Assembly: GCF_048537545.1 (NCBI RefSeq)
Contig: NZ_CP183218.1
Origin: Chania fonticola_B
GTDB taxonomy: Bacteria > Pseudomonadota > Gammaproteobacteria > Enterobacterales > Enterobacteriaceae
Length of the DNA: 64,000 bases
Strand: one strand, 5' to 3'
Shown here: piece by piece, positions 1 through 7,591 of the stretch
Numbering within the stretch: the stretch's first letter is position 1
Layout: every line of letters starts with the position of its first letter
Program-made: the position numbers and the translations under genes
The notes under the pieces: model-generated
Databases searched by the model: none
Told to the model about the DNA's origin: nothing
Seen by the model: the letters and a program-made list of their open reading frames with translations, nothing else

Positions 1-176
1 TTTTGGCCCTTGATGGCCTCACCACATAAGGTGAAGCCTTTTGACATATTAATGCCGTGATCGCCGTCGCCAATCGCACCATCTATTTCACTGAGATACT
101 CGCGATTGCTGACAATCACGCCAATCAGCGCCGCGACGATCTCATTGCCATACTGCGTAGAAATTTGTGTGGTCAT
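1..176 (-). CDS. dhaL: DhaL-type kinase subunit, N-terminal part (cut by window edge)
   Basis: This is the first 58 residues of a dihydroxyacetone-kinase L-subunit homologue; the rest lies beyond the left edge. The ATG is at 176-174, three bases after the dhaK-like stop, so the two are co-translated. The stretch AIGDGDHGINMSKGF is the Asp-rich Mg-nucleotide motif of DhaL proteins. DhaL donates the phosphoryl group to the sugar held by DhaK; whether the donor is ATP or a PTS DhaM protein cannot be told here because no dhaM is visible. The neighbours (tetritol-type dehydrogenases, RpiB-like isomerase) suggest that erythrulose rather than dihydroxyacetone is the substrate; that is inference. Confidence 0.88.
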   Translation of the reverse strand, partial: MTTQISTQYGNEIVAALIGVIVSNREYLSEIDGAIGDGDHGINMSKGFTLCGEAIKGQ

Positions 177-179
177 GAT

Positions 180-1184
180 TCACTCCACCTGAGTTAGGCC
201 CAATGAATGAGCGGGCATATCGAGCAACGTTTTCAATTGGTCGTCGAGCTTCATCAAGGTTAACGTCACCCCCATCATTTCCAGCGAGGTAAAATAGTTA
301 CCCACATAACGGCGGTGAACCTTGATACCACGCTCCGTCAGCCGCTTTTCAATCTCGGCATAATAGATGTAGAGCTCCATCACCGGCGTGGCCCCCAGGC
401 CGGAAATCAACAGGGCAACTTCCTGCCCCTTGTTCAACGGCATATCATTGAGCACAAAGTCGAGCATGGTGCCAGCCATCGCGGACGCCGACTGAATCGG
501 TGATACCTCAATCCCAGGCTCACCGTGATGCCCAATCCCGATCTCCATGTGGCCATCGGCGATATGGAAGTTGGGCTTACCTACCGCCGGGATGGTGCAA
601 GAACTGAGCCCGACGCCGATCGAGCGGCAATTGCCAATCGCCTTTTGCGCAGCAGCGATCACCCCGTCAAGATCGTAACCCAGCGCTGCGGCAGCAGCCC
701 CGATTTTCCACATCAGAATCTCACCGGCAACGCCACGACGTTTTTCAATTTCACTGGCGGGCGCAGAAGCAACATCATCATTTGCCACCACGGTTTTTAC
801 CGTGATACCGGCGGCGCTGGCCTTCTTCATCGCCATTTTGACGTTCATATTATCGCCAGCATAGTTGCCATACAGGCAGGCGACCCCCGCCCCGCTGTCC
901 GCGGCCTTGAACGCATCCAGAAATGCCCCCGCCGTTGGCGAAGAGAAAATCTCACCGATGGCCACAGCATCGAGCATGTTCTTGCCAACATAGCCCAGAA
1001 ACGCAGGCTCATGCCCCGAGCCCCCACCGGTAACAATACCCACCTTGCCTTTGATCGGTGCGGCAGGGTATTTGAGGACTCGTGCATTATCGGTCGCGGT
1101 GAAATATTCCGGATGAGCCTTCAGATAGCCCTGAATGGCATCTTCCACGACGCGATCGGGATCGTTAATGATTCTGTTCATCAT
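180..1184 (-). CDS. dhaK: DhaK-type dihydroxyacetone/erythrulose kinase subunit
   Basis: A 334-residue keto-sugar kinase substrate-binding subunit, normal length for DhaK. Near the N-terminus GGGSGHEP binds the sugar phosphate region, and GHHGEPGIE in the second half carries the histidine that binds the ketose covalently in this family. Two adjacent ATGs are possible (1184 and 1181); the GAGAGG ribosome site is better spaced for the second. It lies between an SDR dehydrogenase (26 bp upstream) and dhaL (3 bp downstream) in one minus-strand operon that starts with an erythritol/threitol-type dehydrogenase. By context it probably phosphorylates D- or L-erythrulose in the cytoplasm. Dihydroxyacetone kinase is the main alternative. 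Confidence 0.88.
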   Translation of the reverse strand: MMNRIINDPDRVVEDAIQGYLKAHPEYFTATDNARVLKYPAAPIKGKVGIVTGGGSGHEPAFLGYVGKNMLDAVAIGEIFSSPTAGAFLDAFKAADSGAGVACLYGNYAGDNMNVKMAMKKASAAGITVKTVVANDDVASAPASEIEKRRGVAGEILMWKIGAAAAALGYDLDGVIAAAQKAIGNCRSIGVGLSSCTIPAVGKPNFHIADGHMEIGIGHHGEPGIEVSPIQSASAMAGTMLDFVLNDMPLNKGQEVALLISGLGATPVMELYIYYAEIEKRLTERGIKVHRRYVGNYFTSLEMMGVTLTLMKLDDQLKTLLDMPAHSLGLTQVE

Positions 1185-1210
1185 GGCCTCTCTTTTGCCT
1201 GAGTATCGAG

Positions 1211-1969
1211 TTATTGAATGGTGTAACCGCCGTCAACCACCAGATTGCTGCCGGTGATCATGCTGGCCGCATCGCTCGCCAGGAACAGCGCGCTGGCGGC
1301 AATATCCTCGGGTTCGGCAAAGCGCCTCAGGGGGATTTTCTGCTTCATTTGTTCTGCAACCTCGCCAGACCATGCTTTGCGCCCCAACTCGGTCAGCACC
1401 ACCGTGGGCGAAATGGCGTTTACCCGCACGTTGTGCGGCCCCCATTCCAGTGCCAGAACCTGGGTCAAGCCAATTACGCCGGCTTTGCTGGCGCAGTAAG
1501 CCAGATGATTGGGCAAGGCGACCACACCGGCCTGCGAGGCCAGGTTGATAATGCTGCCACTGCCCTGACGGATCAGATAGTGGCCCACGACCTGGCTGGT
1601 AAGAAACACCCCTTTCAGGTTCACCGCCATGGTGTTATCCCAAGCGTCTTCGGGCAGTTCTTCCGCCGGATACAGCGCGACGATCCCAGCGCTATTGACC
1701 AGCACATCCAGACGCCCGAAATGGGCATTGGCCTGCGCAACCGCCTGTTCTACAGAGGCTTTGTCGGTGACGTCCATCACGATGCCTAACGCCTGTCGCT
1801 GATCCAGCTGCTGAGCAATCTGCACCACCTGTGGAGCACGATCCAACAGTACGACCTGCGCGCCGTTTTGCAGATAGCATTTGGCAATAGCCAGACCTAT
1901 TCCCGCCGCGCCGCCGGTTATCAACGCCACTTTCCCTTGCAAGGCTCCCTTGCTTTGACCAGTAATCAT
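1211..1969 (-). CDS. SDR-family polyol dehydrogenase (threitol/glycerol dehydrogenase-like)
   Basis: A classical short-chain dehydrogenase of 252 residues. It shows the NAD(P) site TGGAAGIG, the NSAG motif, the catalytic YCASK with an upstream serine (INLAS), and the C-terminal TGSNLVVDGGYTIQ. The ATG at 1969 is preferred because GGGAG sits 7 bases upstream; an upstream TTG at 1984 is less likely. The segment NAISPTVVLTELGRKAW recalls D-threitol dehydrogenase and Listeria GolD-type glycerol dehydrogenases, which also travel with dhaKL and rpiB. It lies 8 bp after the permease stop at 1993, in the polyol operon. Likely job: NAD-dependent oxidation of a C3-C4 polyol to the ketose fed to DhaKL. 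The exact substrate is not readable from sequence. Confidence 0.8.
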   Translation of the reverse strand: MITGQSKGALQGKVALITGGAAGIGLAIAKCYLQNGAQVVLLDRAPQVVQIAQQLDQRQALGIVMDVTDKASVEQAVAQANAHFGRLDVLVNSAGIVALYPAEELPEDAWDNTMAVNLKGVFLTSQVVGHYLIRQGSGSIINLASQAGVVALPNHLAYCASKAGVIGLTQVLALEWGPHNVRVNAISPTVVLTELGRKAWSGEVAEQMKQKIPLRRFAEPEDIAASALFLASDAASMITGSNLVVDGGYTIQ

Positions 1970-1992
1970 AGAAAACTCCCTCAAACGGTTAG

Positions 1993-3252
1993 TTACGCCA
2001 AGCTGTGATGATTTTCTTCCACGGCGGCAGGCACGGCTTTAGGCAAGGTGACATATTTCATCAAGACGCCGCTGAACAAATACAGGCCGGTGAAAATCCA
2101 AATCACCCCGCTGCTCCCCAAGCTGCCGATAAATAACCCTACCACTGCCGGGCCAACGAAAGTGCTCAACCCCGCGCCAAGATTCAGGATCGACATGGCG
2201 GCACCTTTATTCTCCGGGGCCAACGTTGGCATAATGGCCGAAAGAGGCACGAAGGCCGCCAGGCAAGCACCGAATAGCCCGGCGGCCACGACGGTCAGCA
2301 GATAATTGGGACCGAGGAAGTAAGGCACGTAATAGAACATCAGCGTGGTGATAGCGCAGCCGACGCAACCGAACCACATGACGACGTTACGCCAGCCCAA
2401 GCCGTCGCTGATCACCCCAAAGATCAGGTTGAAGATAATGTTCACCGTCCACAGTGCCGCATACATCTGTAGCCAGTCAGTGCGGCTAAACCCGATATCC
2501 ATCATGTACATCGGCATAAACACCACGAAGCCATACGCCGCAGAGGTATTGATGGTGCGGACAATGCCACCCAGGCCGATTTTCGGGTTCTCAAACGCAA
2601 TGGTGATCCCCTTTAGCACATAGCTGAGGGAGGCTTTTTGCCTGTCCCCCACGTCGCTATGGCCAGGAGTGCGGTTAAGCATCAGTGCGATCATCGCCCC
2701 GAGCACCACAAAGATTAATGCGCTCCATAAGGTGTGAATTTCCCCCAGGAACGGCAGCATGATGCTGGAATAGAGCACGCCCAGTACGCTCAACCCACCG
2801 CTATAGACAAACCAGAAAATCCCCACGGCGGAACCCAGACTTTCCGGCGGAGCCTCATAGGCGACCCATACCAGAAAACCATAGGCAAACAGGGGATAGC
2901 CCAGCCCGCGCAGCGCATAGGTCGGTATCATCACCGACAAGTTATTACTGGGTAATCCCCACACCAGAAAACACACCGAGCCCAGCAGGAATAGCAACAA
3001 TCCAGCCAGCATGACGCGGCGAGCGGTAAAGATTTCTGCCAAAACGCCGGAAAACCAGGCGGAGATTGCCGCAGCAAAACCGTAAACGCTAAACAGCAGC
3101 GCAGATTCCTGAATGGTTAAGCCTTTGCCGATCAAATAAGGTGAAAGCCAGCCTTGTTCCAGCCCCTCCCCCATCATAAAGACCAACACACCGGCATAAC
3201 CGAGCATTAATTTTGGTGACAGACCAATGCGATGAATCAGTCCATTCAGCAT
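1993..3252 (-). CDS. MFS polyol permease (RbtT/DalT-like)
   Basis: An inner-membrane major facilitator of about 419 residues with about 12 hydrophobic segments. The pattern resembles the polyol porter family (ribitol RbtT, D-arabinitol DalT): a start near MLGYAGVLVFMMGEGLE, the motif RGLGYPLFAYGFLVW in the first half, RTINTSAAYGF in the middle, and ENKGAAMSILNLGAGLS in the second half. The ATG at 3252 follows GGGG by about 7 bases and is preferred over the upstream GTG at 3267. It lies between the zinc dehydrogenase (66 bp upstream) and the SDR gene (23 bp from stop to start). Expected role: uptake of the C4 (or C5) polyol oxidised by its neighbours, probably by proton symport. Confidence 0.83.
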   Translation of the reverse strand: MLNGLIHRIGLSPKLMLGYAGVLVFMMGEGLEQGWLSPYLIGKGLTIQESALLFSVYGFAAAISAWFSGVLAEIFTARRVMLAGLLLFLLGSVCFLVWGLPSNNLSVMIPTYALRGLGYPLFAYGFLVWVAYEAPPESLGSAVGIFWFVYSGGLSVLGVLYSSIMLPFLGEIHTLWSALIFVVLGAMIALMLNRTPGHSDVGDRQKASLSYVLKGITIAFENPKIGLGGIVRTINTSAAYGFVVFMPMYMMDIGFSRTDWLQMYAALWTVNIIFNLIFGVISDGLGWRNVVMWFGCVGCAITTLMFYYVPYFLGPNYLLTVVAAGLFGACLAAFVPLSAIMPTLAPENKGAAMSILNLGAGLSTFVGPAVVGLFIGSLGSSGVIWIFTGLYLFSGVLMKYVTLPKAVPAAVEENHHSLA

Positions 3253-3318
3253 AAAACACCCCAGCACATTGAATTGTGGAGGTGCAGGCTAGCCCGCACC
3301 CGAAGAATGATGCAGGCA

Positions 3319-4431
3319 TTACAGATTTGGGTTGAGCACCACTTTGATTGAGCCGATGCCCCGTTTCATCATGGCGAAGCCTTCAGCAAACTGCTCGAGC
3401 GGCAACGTTTGGGTGACGACGCCTTTGGTGGGCAGATCGCCATTGCGTATCCCTTCAATCACCAACGGATAACAATAAGGGCCTAGGTGCGATCCCAATA
3501 CGTCCAGTTCCTTGCGATCGCTGATAATGCTCCAATCGACGGTCACCGGATCTTTAAACACCGAGAACTCGACAAAGGTGCCCAACTTACGGATCAGCAT
3601 CAGCCCCTGTTCGACAGATTGCTGCGCGCCGGTGGCTTCAATGTAGATATCGCAGCCGTAGCCTTCGGTCATGTCCTTAACGATCGCCATCACATCATCG
3701 CGCAGTGGGTTCAGCACAACGTCAGCACCAAATTCTTTCGCCAACGCCAGGCGTTCGTCTGACAGGTCGAGCACCACCAGCTTCGATGGACCGGATTTTT
3801 TAATCGCACCGATCATCCCCAAGCCCAGCGTTCCGGCCCCGGCCAGCACCACCACGTCCCCCAGCTTGATGTTGGCGCGCTGTACCGCATGGAAAGAACA
3901 GGCATAGGGTTCGATCAGAATGGCGTCTTCGATCGGCATATCCGCAGGAACGTGATAGTTGATGGCCTCTTTGGTGAACTTCATGTATTCCGCCATGCCG
4001 CCATTAACGTTATTCTGGAAGCCGTACAGATCGTGTTTCTCACACATCCAATACTGGCCCCGGTTACAGAAACGGCATTGCCAGCAGGGAACGATCTGTT
4101 CTGAAATCACCCGATCGCCCAACTTGAATCCTTCAACGCCCTCCCCATAGCCCACCACGTGGCCGATAAATTCGTGGCCTGGGATCATCGGCGCTTTGAT
4201 GTAAGCCGGCTGTTTTTCATCCCCCCAAAAACTGGCCGCTCCTTCAAACGCTTTAACATCACCGGCGCAGATGCCACAGGCTTCAACTTTCACCAGGATC
4301 TCGTGCGGGCCAATTTTCGGTACCTCCACAAGCTCCAGGCGGTAATCCTGCGGGGCATAAGCCACCACCGCTTTCATGGTTTCAGGAATGCCTTCGGCCA
4401 TGGTTGCCGCTGTTACGCAGTTCTGACACAT
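3319..4431 (-). CDS. zinc alcohol dehydrogenase, erythritol/L-threitol dehydrogenase-like
   Basis: A 370-residue medium-chain zinc dehydrogenase. CGICAGDVK and PGHEFIGHVVGYGEGV hold the catalytic-zinc ligands; CWQCRFCNRGQYWMC carries the four-cysteine structural zinc site; AGAGTLGLG is the NAD loop. VDWSIISDRKELDVLGSHLG and SEQIVPCW match what I remember of Mycobacterium smegmatis EltD (erythritol/L-threitol dehydrogenase). The ATG at 4431 has GAGG 8 bases upstream; a later ATG (Met12) is possible. It is the first gene of the minus-strand polyol operon, divergent from the RpiB-like gene across 320 bp with CRP-like and repeat operator motifs. It probably oxidises erythritol or L-threitol to L-erythrulose. 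Confidence 0.85.
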   Translation of the reverse strand: MCQNCVTAATMAEGIPETMKAVVAYAPQDYRLELVEVPKIGPHEILVKVEACGICAGDVKAFEGAASFWGDEKQPAYIKAPMIPGHEFIGHVVGYGEGVEGFKLGDRVISEQIVPCWQCRFCNRGQYWMCEKHDLYGFQNNVNGGMAEYMKFTKEAINYHVPADMPIEDAILIEPYACSFHAVQRANIKLGDVVVLAGAGTLGLGMIGAIKKSGPSKLVVLDLSDERLALAKEFGADVVLNPLRDDVMAIVKDMTEGYGCDIYIEATGAQQSVEQGLMLIRKLGTFVEFSVFKDPVTVDWSIISDRKELDVLGSHLGPYCYPLVIEGIRNGDLPTKGVVTQTLPLEQFAEGFAMMKRGIGSIKVVLNPNL

Positions 4432-4597
4432 AGTTCTATCCTCGGGTAGGGTTTATTTTTATGATCATAAGTACACACAAAGAACAAATAAACACTACAT
4501 ACTCTCAACATGTTTGCCCACCACCAACCTTTGAAATTGTGATCCTGCTCAAGAAGCCCCCTTAACGTCACCTAATAGGCCATAAAGTCGATTTATT

Positions 4598-4613
4598 CGT
4601 GATATTCATCACC
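4598..4613. promoter_or_regulatory. CRP-like site in the divergent polyol promoter region
   Basis: CGTGA-N6-TCACC at 4598-4613 matches 8 of 10 half-site bases of the CRP consensus TGTGA-N6-TCACA. A weaker site, TGTGA-N6-TCAAG, is at 4538-4553. Both lie between the divergent zinc dehydrogenase (start 4431) and RpiB-like gene (start 4752), where catabolite activation of a polyol operon would be expected. Confidence 0.55.
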
Positions 4614-4651
4614 TTTATCGGCCATAATCCCTTAGTCAAAATAAAAACAAA

Positions 4652-4690
4652 TGAACACCAATTGAACATTTGATAAATCATGGTTATGGT
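4652..4690 (+). promoter_or_regulatory. promoter with 11-bp-spaced TGAACA repeats before the RpiB-like gene
   Basis: TTGAAC (4662-4667) and TATGGT (4685-4690), 17 bp apart, form a plausible sigma-70 promoter. TGAACA occurs at 4652-4657 and again at 4663-4668, a direct repeat of one helical turn that overlaps the -35 box, as expected for a repressor of the DeoR type. No regulator gene is visible in the window. A 12-bp palindrome TTATGATCATAA at 4459-4470 lies on the other side, near the dehydrogenase start. Confidence 0.45.
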
Positions 4691-4751
4691 ATTCGCCATG
4701 ACGCGCCAGCGGGGATCGTCAGCCTTACCCTTGATCAACAGGAGATGTGTT

Positions 4752-5210
4752 ATGCAGCCTATTGCGATTGGCGCCGATGATGCCGCCATTGAACTGAAGA
4801 ATGTGATCGTTGCGTTTCTGCAACAGCGCGATATTCAGGTTACCGACTACTCACCGGGAAGCGATACGCCCCCCATCGGCTATCCCGATATCGCCTTTCA
4901 GGTGGCGCAAGGCATTAAGGATGGGAAACACCAACGTGGCATTTTGCTGTGTGGCACCGGTATTGGCATGAGCATTGTGGCCAACAAGGTCCCGGGGATC
5001 CGCGCAGCACAGTGCCATGATACCTATTCGGCACAGCGCGCACGTAAAAGCAACGATGCACAAATCATCACGCTTGGCGCACGCGTCATTGGCCCGGAAC
5101 TGGCAAAATCGATCGTCGAAGCCTGGTTGAGCTCTGAATTTGAAGGAGGGGGATCGGCGCCTAAGGTGGCAAGGATCGGCTATTACGAACAGGTTGTTGG
5201 CCAACGCTGA
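4752..5210 (+). CDS. rpiB: RpiB/LacAB-family sugar-phosphate isomerase
   Basis: A 152-residue isomerase of the RpiB fold. LLCGTGIGMSIVANK holds the catalytic cysteine and phosphate loop, and IRAAQCHDTYSAQRARKSND is the usual following block. The ATG at 4752 is chosen because AGGAGA lies about 6 bases upstream; the frame is open further 5' without support. The family GxDHAG start motif reads GADDAA here, an Asp in place of the His, seen in tetrulose-type branches from memory. Divergent from the polyol operon with shared control DNA, it is best read as an erythrulose 4-phosphate/erythrose 4-phosphate isomerase (DerI/EryI role). Plain ribose 5-phosphate isomerase B is the alternative. Confidence 0.82.
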   Translation: MQPIAIGADDAAIELKNVIVAFLQQRDIQVTDYSPGSDTPPIGYPDIAFQVAQGIKDGKHQRGILLCGTGIGMSIVANKVPGIRAAQCHDTYSAQRARKSNDAQIITLGARVIGPELAKSIVEAWLSSEFEGGGSAPKVARIGYYEQVVGQR

Positions 5211-5298
5211 ACCAACGTCGACAGAGGGTCACGGCTTGGGGGGCCCATGTGGTATTTCTGCCCCCATTGTTTCTATCCATCGCAACAATCAGAAAAAG

Positions 5299-5351
5299 CG
5301 TATTTCATTCATCAGCCATATGATGCATGGTGTTAACCATAATGAAATACG
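5299..5351. repeat. 11-bp perfect inverted repeat upstream of talA
   Basis: CGTATTTCATT at 5299-5309 and AATGAAATACG at 5341-5351 are exact inverted copies separated by 31 bp. The right arm ends 40 bp before the talA start. The arrangement suits a dimeric regulator with two half-sites, or a leader hairpin; I cannot assign a regulator. Confidence 0.6.
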
Positions 5352-5391
5352 TTCTCATTTACTGTTATGACTTTGGGCAAGGAGCTTATAA

Positions 5392-6342
5392 ATGAACCAG
5401 TTAGACGCACTCAAACAGTTGACCGTGGTTGTTGCCGACAGCGGTGATATCGAATCCATCCGCCAGTTCGAACCGCAGGATGCCACCACCAACCCTTCGT
5501 TGATCCTCAAGGCCGCGGCGCTGCCGCAGTATAAGTCGCTGATCACCGAAGCGCTGGAGTACGCCCGCCAGCAAGGCGGCAGCAAAGAAACCCAACTGAT
5601 TAACGCCAGTGACAGACTGGCGGTGAATATTGGGGTCGAAATTCTAAAAAGCGTGCCGGGCCGTATCTCCACCGAGGTGGATGCCCGTCTATCCTTCGAT
5701 CGCGGTATGTGCGTGGCCAAAGCACGCAAGCTGATCGGCATGTATCAAAACCAGGGGATCGATAAATCCCGCATTCTGATCAAGCTGGCGGCTACCTGGG
5801 AAGGGATCAAGGCGGCCGAAGAGCTGGAAAAAGAAGGCATCAACACCAACCTGACGCTGCTGTTCTCCTTTGCTCAGGCCCGTGCCTGCGCCGAGGCCGG
5901 TGTTTATCTGATTTCGCCGTTCGTTGGCCGTATCTACGATTGGTATCAGGCCAGACAGCCAATGACCGATTACGATGCCGAGCAGGATCCAGGCGTGAAG
6001 TCCGTTCGTACCATTTATGAATACTATAAACAGCACCGCTATCAGACCGTGATCATGGGCGCCAGCTTCCGTAAGGTTGAGCAGATCCTGGCGTTGGCGG
6101 GTTGTGACCGTTTGACCATTGCGCCAAACCTGTTGGAAGAGTTGAAGCAAAGCAATCAGCCTATCGAACGTAAACTGACGCCGTCTACCGAAGGGTTTTA
6201 TCAGCCAGCACCACTGGCCGAGGCGGAGTTCCGCTGGCTGCATAACCAGGATGCCATGGCGGTTGAGAAGTTGGCCGAAGGCATTCGCCTGTTCGCCGTC
6301 GACCAGCAGAAGCTGGAAGACATGCTGATCGCACAGCTGTAA
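5392..6342 (+). CDS. talA: transaldolase A
   Basis: A 316-residue class I transaldolase, the length of E. coli TalA. It moves a dihydroxyacetone unit from sedoheptulose 7-phosphate to glyceraldehyde 3-phosphate, giving erythrose 4-phosphate and fructose 6-phosphate (reversible; pentose phosphate pathway, cytoplasm). TTNPSLIL near residue 33 and RILIKLAATWEGIKAA with the Schiff-base lysine at about K131 are diagnostic; NLTLLFSFAQA is the third signature. AAGGAG lies about 6 bases before the ATG. I chose talA over talB because nudK follows, as in the E. coli talA-tktB-nudK region; tktB is missing here. Its neighbour on the 5' side is the RpiB-like gene of the polyol cluster. Confidence 0.95.
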   Translation: MNQLDALKQLTVVVADSGDIESIRQFEPQDATTNPSLILKAAALPQYKSLITEALEYARQQGGSKETQLINASDRLAVNIGVEILKSVPGRISTEVDARLSFDRGMCVAKARKLIGMYQNQGIDKSRILIKLAATWEGIKAAEELEKEGINTNLTLLFSFAQARACAEAGVYLISPFVGRIYDWYQARQPMTDYDAEQDPGVKSVRTIYEYYKQHRYQTVIMGASFRKVEQILALAGCDRLTIAPNLLEELKQSNQPIERKLTPSTEGFYQPAPLAEAEFRWLHNQDAMAVEKLAEGIRLFAVDQQKLEDMLIAQL

Positions 6343-6378
6343 GACGATGATAGAAAAGTGAGATCGGCAAAGCAATTG

Positions 6379-6755
6379 CCCCTCACCCTAACCCTCTCCC
6401 ACAGGGAGAGGGGACCGATCGAGTGTGTTTTAAAGATAGTGACTCACTTTGGCTAAGGACGATCAAGCTAGCTAAAATGACTGCTTTATTTTCAGGACCG
6501 ATCGAGTGTGTTTTAAATGCAGTGACTCACTTTGGCCAAAGGCGATCAAGCCAGCTAAAATGACTTCTTTATTTTCAAACGAGTAGGAGCTAACAGCTCC
6601 CTCTCTCTGTGGGAGAGGGGACCGATCGAGTGTGTTTTAAATGTAGTGACTCACTTTGGCTAAGGGCGATCACGCTAGCTAAAATGACTTCTTTATTTTC
6701 AAACGAGTAGGGGCTAACAGCTCCCTCTCCCTGTGGGAGAGGGTTGGGGTGAGGG
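6379..6755. repeat. tandem composite element with terminal inverted repeats (MITE/BIME-like)
   Basis: The 377-bp gap between talA and nudK is filled by one element. Its ends are near-perfect 21-bp inverted repeats (one mismatch): CCCTCACCCTAACCCTCTCC near 6380 and its counterpart ending at 6755. Inside are three copies of a unit that starts ACCGATCGAGTGTGTTTTAA at 6414, 6497 and 6621. The first is cut to 83 bp; the second and third are about 124 bp and nearly identical, each ending in a CCCTCTC(T/C)CTGTGGGAGAGGG palindrome. The first stem is 6392-6400 with 6404-6412. The hairpins separate the convergent talA and nudK and may end transcription both ways. Confidence 0.85.
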
Positions 6756-6758
6756 AAA

Positions 6759-7334
6759 CTACTCCATCACCCGGTGGATCTGCAAATACTGCAACAGCAT
6801 GATGGTTTTACCATCCTTGATGCGGCCGTCGGCGATCATCGCGATTGCCTCACCAAAGGGCAATTCCACCACTTCAATATCTTCATCCTCAATGCCACCC
6901 CCGCTGGTTTGGCGTTCGTTATCCTGGTACTCAGCAATAAAGAAGTGGAGTATTTCCGTCACACCGCCCGGTGACATGTAGGCCTCAAAGATCTTTTGCA
7001 CCTTCGAAACCTGAAAACCGGTTTCTTCTACCGCTTCACGGCGAGCGCACTGTTCGGGCTGATCGTCATCCAGCAGCCCGGCGCAGGCTTCCAACAACAT
7101 GCCTGTGGCATTGCCGTTGACGTAGGTTGGCATACGGAATTGGTTGGTCAGCACCACGGTGCCCTTGGCCCGGTTATACAGCAAAATGGTCGCCCCGTTA
7201 CCGCGGTCATAGACCTCGCGCACCTGTTCGATGGTTCCGCCGTTTTTACGTTTTAACTCAAAGGTGTATTTATTCAATACGTACCAGTTGTCCGATAACA
7301 GCTGCTTTCTGATATTTTCTATTTTTGACGACAT
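6759..7334 (-). CDS. nudK: GDP-mannose pyrophosphatase NudK (Nudix)
   Basis: A 191-residue Nudix hydrolase, exactly the E. coli NudK length. NudK cleaves GDP-mannose and related nucleotide sugars to GMP and sugar phosphate. The Nudix box is visible as GLLDDDQPEQCARREAVEET with REAVEETG as the metal-binding core, followed by VSKVQKIFEAYMSPGG typical of the ADP-ribose/GDP-mannose branch. The ATG at 7334 follows AAGAGAA; an upstream start would add residues without family support. Position next to talA agrees with E. coli. The stop codon is only 3 bp from the repeat element at 6379-6755. Confidence 0.93.
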   Translation of the reverse strand: MSSKIENIRKQLLSDNWYVLNKYTFELKRKNGGTIEQVREVYDRGNGATILLYNRAKGTVVLTNQFRMPTYVNGNATGMLLEACAGLLDDDQPEQCARREAVEETGFQVSKVQKIFEAYMSPGGVTEILHFFIAEYQDNERQTSGGGIEDEDIEVVELPFGEAIAMIADGRIKDGKTIMLLQYLQIHRVME

Positions 7335-7591
7335 ATTCTCTTCTTCCGTAAGCCAACGCACCGCAACCTTTGGCCACTAGCAAAGCGCAGCCACGGCGGA
7401 TTTGCAACAAAAAACCGCAGGCTGAACAGAAATGGGGGCTTGGGGCGACTAAAATTTCAGCGAGATGATATTACAGTGGCTAGCCAATGCCACACAGCTG
7501 AAATATACCAATGAGATAAAAACCTCTCATTTCACAACAAAAGGTTTTTATCAAAAAGACAGCTGTAAAACCTGAGAATAACCTGGCTTAT

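Noticed and set aside
525..1202. 225-codon open frame on the plus strand over dhaK
   Set aside because: It is antisense to a gene with clear DhaK motifs, has no ribosome site, and its composition (many Arg, His, Cys) is that of a shadow frame.
4568..4789. 73-codon minus-strand frame across the rpiB start
   Set aside because: Covers the divergent promoter region, no ribosome site, no recognisable sequence.
6379..6755. CRISPR array
   Set aside because: Repeats are spaced irregularly (83 and 124 bp), the intervening sequence is itself repeated, and no cas genes are near; it is a tandem TIR element.
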